DNA from: Apostichopus japonicus
Lineage: Eukaryota; Echinodermata; Holothuroidea; Aspidochirotida; Stichopodidae
Reading direction: 5' to 3'
Length of the DNA: 64,000 nucleotides
NCBI RefSeq assembly: GCF_037975245.1
Contig: NC_092579.1
Coordinates: 2,905,001-2,969,000, forward strand
Each line of letters starts with the position of its first letter. Positions within the stretch are counted from its first letter, which is position 1. Below the pieces are notes generated by a model. The model saw only the letters and a list, made by a program, of their open reading frames with translations. It searched no databases and had not been told where the DNA came from. Position numbers and translations under genes: made by a program. Below are positions 54,101 to 64,000 of this stretch, piece by piece.

Positions 54101-57100
54101 AGAAGCTTCTCGACAAGGATTCAGAGACCCAAGAACTGGTGTAAGAAGCTATTGTCCTCTAAACACCTTGCGAAATTTTCACAGTGCTACCAACTTTAAC
54201 TTAGACATCATGCATGATATGCTTGAAGGTGTATGCCCTTATGAAGTTAAGTTATTGCTCCACCAGTTTATTTATGTGGATCATTTTATAACTGTAGAAG
54301 ACTTCAATCAGTGATTGAAGGCATTTCGTTTCCCTTTCAATGATAGAAAGAATAAGCCATCGGCAGTAAAACCTGACCGCCTTCGAAATATTGCAGACCA
54401 CAAGTTAGGGCAAAAGGCAGTGCAGATGTGGTGCTTAACTAGAATGCTTCCTCTTCTCATTGGCAGTAGAGTTCCTTACAACAATGAATACTATGAATTG
54501 CTTTTGCTATTACTTCGATGCATGGATATAATTTTTGCTCCTGTAATCTCCACCTCTCATACCGTTTATCTGAAACATCTAATAATGGAACATCACGCTC
54601 AGTTCAAGTTGAAATTTCCAGGGCAACGTTTTATCAACAAACAACATCATATGGTTCATTATCCTACTTGCATGAGAATGTCTGGACCTCTGACTACACT
54701 TCAGTGTCTCAAATATGAGATGAAGCACTCATTTAGTAAGAAGATTCCTGCCATTAACTGCAACTTCAAGAATATATGCCAATCAGTCACTCTAAAGCAT
54801 CAGATTATGCAATGTGCTGTATGGTCTGGCAGTGGTCTACGCCTTGACTTTGAATGTGCTGGAGGAAATTTAACTTCCATTGATTCACTAGCAGGAAGCA
54901 GGGTTATTGCAGAGCATCTACAAGTTGCTGAAGATACAGAAATATTTGAAGCACGTCAAGTGTCACTTTTTGGTACAGACTATAAGCCAAAATTATTTCT
55001 AGCAACAGATATGGTCGAGGACATACCACAATTTGGTCGTATTTGTAGCATTTTGGTTCGTGCACAGACACCTGAATCTGTTTACTTTGTAGTCCAGAAG
55101 TGGCGAAACAAAGGATTTTCCCCTCACTTTCATGCCTATGCAGTGACAAATTTGGACAACCCAGAATTCTCCATTGTACAGCTTGAGTCTCTCTTAGATT
55201 TCCATCCACTGTCAGGTTTAACCTCATATGAACAACATTCACCACTTTATCTGTGTCCGAGATACACCCTCAGTCAGATTAATTGAAGGTATATCAATAG
55301 TGTCTCTCTTTATTTCTAAACACAATAGTTGCAATTTATACACATGCTTAAAAAATGCTAAATGAGTTCTGTAGAATTGGTTTTTAATCCCCCAAGTTTT
55401 AATACACAAGTGCACTTGTCTTGCATAAGTCTCACGTCTTGCTAGTTGCTTTAAAAAATATCAAATTAACATATTTTCACTGCACTAGTGATTATAGTAT
55501 TTAACATTCATATTTGGGTAAAGCAGTGTAAAAAAAGGAGAAATGATTAAAAGATTTCACATCAGTTATCAAAAGATCAAACCATGTTTGCTATCAAAAC
55601 AGACTTCCTTTGTTGATAACATAACCAACTTTTGTGGTGAGCTGTTTTTCCTCACCATTAGCTGCTGCAAAGAAAACCTTTTTAATGTGAATTGTGTGCC
55701 ACATAGAAATTATCTTCTGTAGAAACTTATGCCGCATGTGTCTGCATTCTTCTCGTTTCAAGCTTCACCTAATTTTAACATTTTGCACTTCCACTTGTAG
55801 AAAATGATGTTGACATGGAGGTTTTTGGAAGCATGTCTGAAGAAGATTTCAAAGAAATTGGAATAACATCATTTGGAGTACGAAGGAAGCTATATATAGC
55901 CATTCAACAATGTAAGACAGATAAGGAAGAGGTAATGTGTGTATTTCGTTAATTGATTTTTTTTTTGGGGGGGGGGGGGGATCACTACAGGTAATTTAGT
56001 CCCTTTAGAGTCCACACTCTTGACTTTGAGAAATTAAGAGGTTGAAAGTCTTTGAAGACTCTACAAGCCTTCCTAATCCAAATCATCAAAAATATATCTC
56101 TTTCCTCAGAAATATGCAATTGATATTAAATGCCTTTAATTGCCATGTAAGGTACTTGCTGTGTTAAACATATGTAAACATCATCACATATTCTATTACT
56201 GGTCCATGGCATTCAAACTGCACTTACATATGGAGACGACAAATCTATTACTGAGATGATATTTTCTACTCTTGATGGATTGCCTACAAGTTTGTGTATT
56301 CTTCCTTCTTACTGTCAGACTACCTATTAACCATCTTTTTTTTTCTTTTCAAAATGATCATTTCTTTTGTTGTAAGGATTCAGAGCCATCTGATCTTGGC
56401 TCAAGCTCTGTCTCACAATGGGATCCACAGGAAGAAGCATCTGTGTCAGGAAGTGGTCCTTCTGCAAGTTCTACTCCATGTAAGAAGATGAGGTCTGTGT
56501 CCCCAATCATGGTAAGTCCAGTTCTCACTTACTTTACATTTGCATTATTTAGTTTTAAACTGATTGGAAACATTGTGCCTGCAAAGCCCCTGTATATAAC
56601 TCCATTTTGACGTAATGGTTTTGCACTGAAATTCTAAGGAAAAAATAAAACAGAGGGCCTTAAAGCCTCAAGAGGTGCCAAGTACAGCTCTTTTAACGAG
56701 ATGCATATATACATTGGTAATGAGTCAAATGTTCAGGTATTTTGCACTTTGGTCCAATTAATGAATTCTTAAAGGAAACACTCTCTGAAAGATTCACTAC
56801 ATGCAAGACAGGTCTGCAGTGCTTTCAAACCTCTGAAACCAGAATAGAGTGGCAATTAACTGAAGTAATGAGTAGTGATAGTATAAATGCTATACAACCA
56901 GTGTGTGATTAATAACATTTACTAATTTAGAACCAGGTAGCCTATTCAAGGTCAATTTGTTTGTGTCTTTTTTTGCTCAGAATGTGGCTGCTACTGCTAG
57001 GTAAACATTAACCAGATGCATCTTGATTTCATTCTTTTTTAGAACTTTGGTCTGAAAGAAATGATGCTTAAACATTCTGAAGGAAAAGTTTTGGCCAAAC

Positions 57101-60100
57101 AATTAGAGAATGCTGAAGTTTTGACAGATCAGTGTAGAAGAACACTAATACGCTTGACGGTAGCTTGCCTTATAGAAAAGACTGGTGACCTGTAAGTAGT
57201 ATTAGATCAGTATCTTTGAGATACTGTTATGCCAGTGGCCAACTCTTTTCAGTATGAGGACCCTCTGTAACACTGCTAAGCATTGAGAAGCTAGTTTAAC
57301 TTTTCATATTTTCTATATGTTGCAAGATAACACTACTTTTTTAATGGAGTTCCTTCACTGTCTGCAAAATTGATTGCCTCAAATTTGATCTAGGAATCTT
57401 TGGTTTCTTCTATAGGTATCCATCATCAGAGCAAAAAACACTACTGGCAAAAGAAATCATTGCAACATTTCCATCGGTTAAAGACACTACACGGGGAATG
57501 AAAGGTTATGTAAGTATTTTACTTTGCAAACTTCTGTAGGAATTGAGAACATCAACGATTTGCTATGCCTTTAGCAGGTGCACCTCTCCCCTATCCCCTA
57601 CCTGCTGCCACTTCCTATATTGCCCATTAAGAAATTATGTGACACTTCAGGCAAGACTTCTGAAACTTGAAACATTCTCAGTTATAAATTAGACTTCATG
57701 ACAAGGTTGAAGGATTTCAAAAGTTGCACTAGTGCAAAGAACTTCGCTGTGACTCCTGAAATATTTAGAAAGAGGGAAACCATCAGCTGCAAGTGGTGTG
57801 TCAAAATCAAATATTTGTAATAATCAAATGACAAATACTAGTAACACCTGATGGTTTTATGTAATTTAAAGATGGTTTGATTAAAAGTTTCTTTGTATGT
57901 TGTGTTTTCACCATATGTCATACCAACAGTATTGCTATATTAATTGAAAATATAAGTATACAAGTTTATGTCATACTCAATCATAATATTATTTCAGTTG
58001 AATGATTAATTTAAATATCATAGAAGGTGTGACGTTTCCATTTGGAAAGTTTCTCTCTTATTTTCAAAGACCATTGAAGTCACTAAGATACATTGACATC
58101 GATTCCTTTGTTGATTTTTTTTTTCACTGTGGCAAGTTGCTACATAAAACAATAGCATGTCTACATGCGTTCCTTGTATACTCTAGGAACAGTTTTATGC
58201 AAATGGTCAGGGATTCATAGAATATCGTCTGAAGAACCTACGATCAACTCGACCAAAGGAGGAGAAGAGAAGGACAACAAAAAGACAACCCTCGAGTCAA
58301 CCATTGCCAGCTGAAGAAGAGGAAGATCATTCAAATGATCAAGAGCTTGCTGAAATGGTATATATTTTACTTTAAGTGTTAGAACTCATCCTATATGCTG
58401 GTTGAAGTAGAGATTATGCAATAATTAGAGTATTTAAAGATCTACTGTATTGACCCCAGATATAGCATGTATCACTAAAACAATTCTTGCGGTTATGTTA
58501 TCGACCTGCCATGGTCCCAAAATTTTCCTAATTTGGGCCAATACAGCATATCTTTAAGAAGGGTCCACCGAAGTTCCTACAGTTAGTCCGAGGTACAAGA
58601 ATATGCAAATGTAATAATTTGTTGAAAACCAGAGATTGCGTCAAGAAGCTTTATGTACTATTAGTTCGAAAATTAAATGTACTTTTTAAGAAAAGTCATC
58701 CAAGAAGGAACCTGGGCATGAAACTGAAACGAACGGTGCAACCGCCATGGCAACATTTGTCAAATGACCAACCTCTTGACCCCAGTCCCCCTACATTGGG
58801 ATCAGTGGACTGTGATCACAAGTAATTAGTGAGTTCTCGTCTGTTCTCATAGAGTTCACAATTTAAATGTATGTTATATTGGGCCCAAATATGATCACCA
58901 GCTGGTCAAAATTCTTAAACTATTTTGATTAGCACCCTTTAGGAAACTGACCTCACTGAGACAGTCAGTCATCTTAGGTTCATTTAGAACGTCTGAGAAA
59001 AATTTGGATAGAAAAGACCTCCAGGAAACTACATTATAAAAACCTCTAGCAATTATAGCTTGCTATCGCTTCTGGCCAATACAGACTTCCTTTAATTTCT
59101 CGAGGTTACTTAGGTATAATTGGGGCCAATACAGCAGATTTGCAAAAAGGGTACTCCAAATTTCCCACAGTTAGTCCTAAGTACAAGAATATTGCAATAA
59201 AACATTTTTTTGAAAACCAGAGATTGCATCAATTTACATACTATTTGTTCACAATTTAAATTTCTCCAGGTTAATTGGATGAAGTACACACCTCCTTTGC
59301 AAGACAACAAGAACAGGCACAGAGAGACATTCAAGGATACATTTACCTATAGGAGGAGGATGTTAGGTCAGCAGAATCTCACCATTACAGAAATGCTGAA
59401 ACAGTTCCGAGAATGCAAGACATGCATGAGTTGGTAATTAATTACAATTGATTTGCACTACATTGTTTAATGAGTATCAACATAATTGGAGAATGCAGTA
59501 ATATTAATGAACTGACTTAAAATAGCAGCCGGTCTTTATGGAGTTATTTAAAAGGCAATTTTAAGTAGTAAAACTTGCTTTAATGCCATTTTGGCCTTTG
59601 AGAATGTGAGTGATGGTGGCCTGTATAATATTCAAACTACTATGGAGCCAAACTAGTTTTGTGTACTACAGTGCTCAGATAACTGAGTTGCTGAGTAACT
59701 AAGTTGTAACTTAGAGTAGCCGCTGGGAATGGGTATGCTGTACCACAACAACATGTCCAGAGGGCCATGCCATGAAAGGAGCATCAGCACATCATCAGTG
59801 TAATGCTATAAGCCTCAAACAGTTCTTGACTCTTTAAACCTGCACTGCTCAGGCCAATGCCCTAATCACCATAACTCTCACTAATGTAACCAAATATCCC
59901 AAGAAATAATAACGTTAAATGTATGTATTTAAACTTTTTTTTGAAGTAGGAAATACTTGACAATGCTCCTTTTGTTATGAAAGGTTTCTCAAGCCAGACA
60001 CATTCAGTAGTCTATTAGGGTCCCATGAGCACAATTCAGGTCCACTGAATGCCACTTGGCTCCTGCTTTTAAAAGCACCCATTGGTCATGGTCGAGAATC

Positions 60101-60809
60101 ATGTGGTTCACTCACATCCGGTAAATGGAACATAAAACGACTGTCCCCGGAGCAGGATGGGATCAGCTACCCTTAATCGCAATATCATGAGTGCACAAGT
60201 CAAGTTTTGCTGGTTCCACATGACAATAACAGTCTCTCTTGTTTCTCTTCCTTTCAGATCAATGTAGAATTTGACTTAATGTATCCTGAAAAATCCCAGA
60301 ATTTCCTGACTAAATGGGATGCCTACTTCAAGAAGCGTATCATAGCTGTAGGAAAGAAGTTTTCAACAGCTGTGGCCTTGCTAATCAATTCTTTTGATGA
60401 GTGTGACAGTAAGTTTGATCATTTTTGTTCAAGTATGTTGGGGTAGTAGGTTTGACGTAAGTCTGTCCTATGGCATTGGTGTGTTCATTCAGAGAATAAT
60501 GCCTACATTAGAAAGAAAGACTGCCTTAAGCTCTTGGAATTTTTAGATGTGCCCTTTTATTAGTTAATTAGAGAGGCACTGTAAAAGTTGTGGGAGGTGG
60601 ATGGAAAATCTCCATACCATTTGAACTATGGTGCATTTCTGTGATGTTCTAATTCTTTGGTATTGCTTCTTTTCATTTTAGAAGACATCTGTGCAATATC
60701 TGCTCTTATCTACATGTTGCACAGATCTGTCAACATGAAGAGGTCCAGTTATGGGAAGCTGGCAACTAGTAGATCTGGAGCTGTCCTGTACTTTATACAG
60801 AATATACCT
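51130..60809 (+). CDS. SAM-domain protein, SAMD3-like, carried by the transposon (at least nine exons)
   Basis: Exons 51130-51199, 55801-55931, 56377-56511, 57043-57191, 57416-57509, 58187-58357, 59270-59433, 60258-60408 and 60682-60809, all with GT/AG borders. Exons 1-2 form a sterile alpha motif (FLTKKGFDEEILTQF, then GSMSEEDFKEIGITSFGVRR). Exon 3 is Ser-rich with a basic patch (CKKMRS). Exons 4-9 resemble the body of SAMD3-type proteins (LYPSSEQKTLLAKEI, FPSVKDTTRGMKGY, DTFTYRRRMLGQQ). Phases agree except at exon 7 to 8, where TG joins ATC and makes a stop; one base seems lost, so this copy may be decaying. The first intron (4.6 kb) contains the whole transposase gene. Further exons are expected beyond the LINE insertion. 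Confidence 0.72.
52731..55286 (+). CDS. EnSpm/CACTA-type transposase with C2H2 zinc fingers, one in-frame stop
   Basis: 851 codons in one exon, broken by a single TGA at 54312-54314. Two N-terminal C2H2 fingers are readable: C5-x2-C8, H22-x4-H27 and C38-x4-C43, H56-x4-H61. An acidic linker follows. The central part has LMIDGRMINIHG, a CxxC pair (KLCRLCYAS) and LDIMHDMLEG (residues 491-500), the acidic D..HD..EG block seen in animal CACTA transposases. The downstream half (from AFRFPFNDRKNK) continues in frame after the TGA. The assignment is by motif, not alignment. The gene is nested in intron 1 of the SAM-domain gene, on the same strand. Confidence 0.75.
55287..55800. other. Segment between transposase and SAM exon 2
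   Basis: Serves as transposase 3' UTR and the end of SAM intron 1. No other feature was seen apart from the CTTGTAG acceptor. Confidence 0.5.
58537..58690. repeat. Intron 6 direct repeat, left copy
   Basis: Matches 59125-59275 (shared phrases GGGCCAATACAGCA, ACAGTTAGTCC, GAAAACCAGAGATTGC). The right copy runs up to the exon 7 acceptor. Confidence 0.75.
58690..58828 (-). mobile_element. Body of the U2-headed SINE family, 5'-truncated
   Basis: Shares with 49165-49290 the ordered words GAAAAGTC, GAACCTGGGCA, CCCCAGTCCCC and GACTGTGATCA. The U2 head is missing. Located in intron 6 of the SAM-domain gene. Confidence 0.65.
59125..59275. repeat. Intron 6 direct repeat, right copy
   Basis: Counterpart of 58537-58690. 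Ends in the TTTCTCCAG acceptor of exon 7. Confidence 0.75.
59434..60257. other. Intron 7 of the SAM-domain gene
   Basis: No recognised element. Ends in the CTTTCAG acceptor of exon 8. Confidence 0.5.
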
Positions 60810-61004
60810 GTAAGTAAAACCTGTAATGAATTAATGGATTTTTACAAGGGGCCACTGAAAAACCATGCAAATAAGTGATGCTTTCATCACACTGTTAATA
60901 GTAATACCAGTATCCAACCTACCTATAGTGCTGATATCATCCCCCATAGTCTGCAATAACATCTTTCCAATTGTGAATTTCTTTCTAAACAGAACACATA
61001 CATC

Positions 61005-61580
61005 ATGCATTGCAGGATTGCACTGGGCCTACTGCTGTTTGGGATGGGTCTGCTGTTATATTTTACTGTCCATACTGTGGGAATCAGGGAGGCTGATACT
61101 GGTAGAGATATGTCATCTTGTTATATTCCAAGCTCAAGGTCAGTCAGTATTCTTTCTTATCTTATCTCAAACATAGGTAAAAAGGGTAGATATGTTACAG
61201 TCCACAGTAGTTCGTACACCGGACCCATTACCTCACGTCGCAAACTGGTGTATTTATCCTTGTTACTTGTGCTGGCAGGGGACATCGAATTAAATCCTGG
61301 TGCAGGTTTTTATTGTGGTATTTGCTGTAAACTAGTCAAAAGGAATGACAAGGCTTTTCAGTGCGACGAGTGTGACAAGTGGGTTCACATTCGTTGCGGT
61401 AACATCACAAAAGAGGGTTATAGGGTGTTGCAATTGTCCGACTTTGTTTGGATTTGTCCAAACTGTAGCAACCCCAATCTGTCAGCCACATTAGGGGTTT
61501 CTGCTTCCCAAAATGAACTTAATCTAAGCAATAGCTTTAGTGCCTTGGATTCGCTTCCTAGTAATGATCCCCCCCAGTGA
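61005..61580 (+). CDS. Non-LTR retrotransposon ORF1 with 2A-like motif and PHD finger
   Basis: 191 codons from ATG 61005, with an upstream in-frame stop at 60957. The N-terminus is apolar. At 61278-61304 it reads GDIELNPGA, the 2A ribosome-skipping core D-x-E-x-N-P-G but with Ala in place of the final Pro. A PHD-type zinc finger follows at once (CGICC...CDECDKWVHIRC...WICPNC). PHD and 2A-like modules in this arrangement are known from CR1-type non-LTR elements of marine deuterostomes. ORF2 starts at 61564 in the +1 frame and overlaps this ORF by 17 nt. Confidence 0.8.
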   Translation: MHCRIALGLLLFGMGLLLYFTVHTVGIREADTGRDMSSCYIPSSRSVSILSYLISNIGKKGRYVTVHSSSYTGPITSRRKLVYLSLLLVLAGDIELNPGAGFYCGICCKLVKRNDKAFQCDECDKWVHIRCGNITKEGYRVLQLSDFVWICPNCSNPNLSATLGVSASQNELNLSNSFSALDSLPSNDPPQ

Positions 61581-64000
61581 GTTGCCCCATGGCCGGGGCC
61601 CGATAACCAAAGTGCCTAGCAAAAGGCAAACTGTGAACAAGATCGTCCTTGCTTCAATTAATATCAATGGTGTCAGAAGTAAAAAACTAGAGCTCCAAGC
61701 CTTTCTGAATACTCATAGTCCCGTTGTGGTAGCGCTCCAAGAAACCAAAATTGACAGTTCTGTTGGTTCACAAGAGCTCCTGCCTGCTACTTTGGGGTAC
61801 GTCACTTTTAGAAATGACCGTACCATGGGAGGTGGGGGTACAATGTTGCTGATTAAGAAGCAGTTGCAACCGGTAGCGGCTCCTTTCCTCACAAATGGCT
61901 CTGAATCTGTTTGGGCGAAGTTCACTGTAAATGGTAGTTGCCACTATGTTGCTTCCTGGTACAAGGATCCTGATGCTCTTTCTGATCATATCAACTTACT
62001 CAGAGAGCAACTGAACATGATCACAGCAAAATACCAAGCTGGTAGACAACCATGTTTTCATGTCCTAGGAGACTTTAACTTCAGTAAAATTGACTGGTTT
62101 ACTAGACTGAACAAGAAAAGTCTAAACTGTTTAACTCAAAGTTGTGGCAAACCATTGTTAGATATCATCGATGATTTTGCTGCGGACCAGCTAGTCAGTT
62201 TCCCCACTAGAGGTGAAAACACCTTGGACCTCGTTATCACTAACACGCCTAGTCAGTACGAGGAAGTTAAGTTTTCATCCCCTATGAGTGACCATGACAC
62301 GGTCCTTTGTACACTGAAGTGTTTTCGGCCCTATGATAGACAGCCACGTAGACGTATCTTACTTTACTCTAAAGGCAATTATGATGCCATGCGTCATGAA
62401 ACGAGAGCTTTCACTCAAAATTACTTCAATGGGTTACAGAACAAACGGGATATTGAATCAAACTGGAAACTCATAAAGTCATTCTTAGACAGTACTGTCA
62501 AAAGAAACATACCTTCAAAGATGTCTTCAGGTAGGAAGTCATTACCATGGGTGTCCATCCACATTCAGAGACTCATCAGAAGGCGCGACAGACTGCATAG
62601 TCTGTACAAAAGAACTAGTAAGACCAATATCTATGACAAATGGGTGGAGATGCGCTCAAGAATAAAGAAAGAAATTAGAGCTTCACACACAAATTTTGTA
62701 AATGGCATCCTGGGGGATGTCAAAACTGACTGTAAGCCCTTTTGGAAATACATAAATGGTAAACGTAAGGATAAATATTGCATTCCTCCACTGCAGACTA
62801 AGGACAAAATAGTGTTCAGTGACATAGATAAAGGTGAAGCTTTCAATGAGCAGTTCTCCAGTGTTTTTACTAGGAATACCCCAGATGAAATCCCATTACA
62901 AAGTCCTTTGTGTGTGAGGATGGATGACATTCATGTCTCCACCTTTGGAGTGGAGAAGCTGCTGCGGGGTTTGAAAACTTCAAAGGCTGTGGGGCCAGAT
63001 AACATGCATCCTTGGGTACTAAAGGAACTGGCTACTGATATTGCTCCAACTATCAGCCATCTTTTCCAGCAATCAATCACTGATGGGAGACTACCTAGGG
63101 ATTGGAGAACTGCTAACATCTGCCCCATATATAAGAAGAATGATGTATCCTCGCCATGCAATTATCGCCCTGTTTCCCTTACCAGTATCTGCTGCAAGCT
63201 CTTGGAGCACATAATCAGTTCTAATATCATGGAGCATTTCCAGAATAATAACATCTTGACTGCTAAACAGCATGCATTCAGGAAATACCATAGCTGCGAG
63301 ACCCAGCTCGTTTCTGTCATCAACGAATGGGCCTCCTCCCTTGACCAAAGAAAGCAAGTGGATGTCTTCATCCTTGATTTTGAGAAGGCTTTTGACACTG
63401 TTCCTCACGAATTATTGAAATCTAAACTGTACACTATGGGTGTTTCACATCAGGTTCTCTGCTGGGTGGATGCTTTTCTGAGTGATAGAGAGCAGTCGGT
63501 TGTTGTCAATGGGTCTAGGTCTAATCCTTCTAAGGTTACTTCCGGTGTTCCGCAAGAGTCATTTTTGGGACCCATTCTCTTCCTGGCCTACATAAATGAT
63601 ATTGGTAATGCTGTTTCTTCTGGTGTCCGACTGTTCGCTGATGACTGTGTCTGTTATCGGGTTATCGATGATGTCAGTGATGGTCATCAACTTCAGGAAG
63701 ATATTAATATACTAGGGCAATGGGCTAAAGATTGGGGCATGAGTTTCCAGCCGGTGAAATGTAACATTATGACCATTACTAGAAAGAGGAAACCTGTGAA
63801 TTTCAATTACATGCTCAATGGGGTTCACTTGGTTAAGGTTGATTGTGTTAAATATCTGGGTATTCATATCACTTCAGATCTCAACTGGGGAAAGCATATT
63901 CAAAATGTGTGTAACAAAGGCAATAGGATATTGGGAGTTCTTCGTAGAAACTTATCCCCTTGTTCGAAGGATGCAAAATTGGCTGCATATAAAGGTCTCC
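61564..64000 (+). CDS. Non-LTR retrotransposon ORF2: endonuclease and reverse transcriptase (runs off the window)
   Basis: 812 codons with no stop to the window edge, starting MIPPSELPHGRG. Apurinic-type endonuclease motifs: ASININGVRSKK, ALQETKID, GDFNFSKIDW, MSDHDTVLC. Reverse transcriptase motifs: SKAVGPDNMHPWVLKEL, NYRPVSLTSICCKLLEHI, FILDFEKAFDTVPHELL, SGVPQESFLGPILF (usual PQGS changed to PQES) and the catalytic FADD, then KYLGIHITSDLNWGKHI. The order and motifs fit the CR1/L2 group. The open frame indicates a young element. It lies downstream of exon 9 of the SAM-domain gene and interrupts the EnSpm-type element. Confidence 0.93.
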   Translation, partial: MIPPSELPHGRGPITKVPSKRQTVNKIVLASININGVRSKKLELQAFLNTHSPVVVALQETKIDSSVGSQELLPATLGYVTFRNDRTMGGGGTMLLIKKQLQPVAAPFLTNGSESVWAKFTVNGSCHYVASWYKDPDALSDHINLLREQLNMITAKYQAGRQPCFHVLGDFNFSKIDWFTRLNKKSLNCLTQSCGKPLLDIIDDFAADQLVSFPTRGENTLDLVITNTPSQYEEVKFSSPMSDHDTVLCTLKCFRPYDRQPRRRILLYSKGNYDAMRHETRAFTQNYFNGLQNKRDIESNWKLIKSFLDSTVKRNIPSKMSSGRKSLPWVSIHIQRLIRRRDRLHSLYKRTSKTNIYDKWVEMRSRIKKEIRASHTNFVNGILGDVKTDCKPFWKYINGKRKDKYCIPPLQTKDKIVFSDIDKGEAFNEQFSSVFTRNTPDEIPLQSPLCVRMDDIHVSTFGVEKLLRGLKTSKAVGPDNMHPWVLKELATDIAPTISHLFQQSITDGRLPRDWRTANICPIYKKNDVSSPCNYRPVSLTSICCKLLEHIISSNIMEHFQNNNILTAKQHAFRKYHSCETQLVSVINEWASSLDQRKQVDVFILDFEKAFDTVPHELLKSKLYTMGVSHQVLCWVDAFLSDREQSVVVNGSRSNPSKVTSGVPQESFLGPILFLAYINDIGNAVSSGVRLFADDCVCYRVIDDVSDGHQLQEDINILGQWAKDWGMSFQPVKCNIMTITRKRKPVNFNYMLNGVHLVKVDCVKYLGIHITSDLNWGKHIQNVCNKGNRILGVLRRNLSPCSKDAKLAAYKGL

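Larger units (their letters stand above)
50716..60809 (+). mobile_element. EnSpm/CACTA-type transposon with two genes (right end not seen)
   Basis: The left end starts CACTCTCTTAAAATG, exactly where unit C stops matching A and B. The first 250 bp hold repeated GACTGA/TCAGTC words, like CACTA subterminal regions. It encodes a C2H2 zinc-finger transposase (52731-55286) and a multi-exon SAM-domain gene (51130-60809), both on the + strand. A non-LTR element interrupts it after 60809, so the right terminus and the duplication are not visible. Confidence 0.75.

Noticed and set aside
55801-60809. Ordinary host SAMD3 gene invaded by a transposon
   Set aside because: Not excluded, but the left transposon end lies just upstream of SAM exon 1 within interrupted array sequence, so the gene being part of the element is more economical.
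1-64000. CRISPR arrays, prokaryotic operons or phage genes
   Set aside because: No regularly spaced repeats of that type, and the gene structure is clearly eukaryotic.

Overview
This is a stretch of an animal nuclear genome. Genes have GT-AG introns with matching phases, microsatellites of (AT)n are everywhere, and most of the DNA is transposable-element derived (Ty3/gypsy, several non-LTR retrotransposons, hAT and CACTA-type DNA elements, tRNA- and snRNA-headed SINEs). The element repertoire (a non-LTR element with a PHD finger plus a 2A-like motif, CACTA elements, a SAMD3-like SAM-domain gene) and the base composition suggest a marine invertebrate, most likely a deuterostome such as an echinoderm. 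The species cannot be named from sequence alone.

The host content is a tandem array of small secreted-protein genes, all on the + strand. Copy 1 (2717-13968) is a four-exon gene: signal peptide, a 22-codon helical exon, a large exon carrying a Gly/Pro-rich hydrophobic hairpin, and a C-terminal helical exon ending in a CX5C motif. The architecture recalls apolipoprotein L (ApoL); that is tentative. Three later repeat units carry a second subfamily: unit A (about 22013-31457, all four exons), unit B (about 31458-44411, exon 2 missing and exon 4 out of phase) and unit C (from about 44412, only exon 1 before a transposon interrupts it). A block at 1-987 repeats at 14158-15402, so the array probably extends upstream of the window.

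Because the units are paralogous, each shows empty sites for the others' insertions. A tRNA-derived SINE is only in A. A hAT MITE is in B and C but not A. A 4.6-kb CACTA-like element, itself containing a 1.4-kb foldback element, is only in B. A 5'-truncated non-LTR element and a U2-snRNA-headed SINE are only in C. Target-site duplications can be read directly for most of these. Intron 1 of copy 1 holds a nearly intact Ty3/gypsy element (3035-7692, minus strand, GAAAC duplication) with one frameshift and one stop.

From 50716 to beyond 60809 there is an EnSpm/CACTA-type transposon with two + strand genes: a zinc-finger transposase (52731-55286, one in-frame TGA) lying inside intron 1 of a multi-exon SAM-domain gene resembling SAMD3 (exons at 51130-60809). 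This nested layout resembles maize En/Spm, where the tnpD reading frames sit in the first intron of tnpA. From about 61005 to the right edge a non-LTR retrotransposon interrupts it, with a PHD/2A-like ORF1 and an endonuclease-reverse transcriptase ORF2 that runs off the window.

No tRNA, rRNA or complete snRNA gene, CRISPR array or prokaryotic gene was found.
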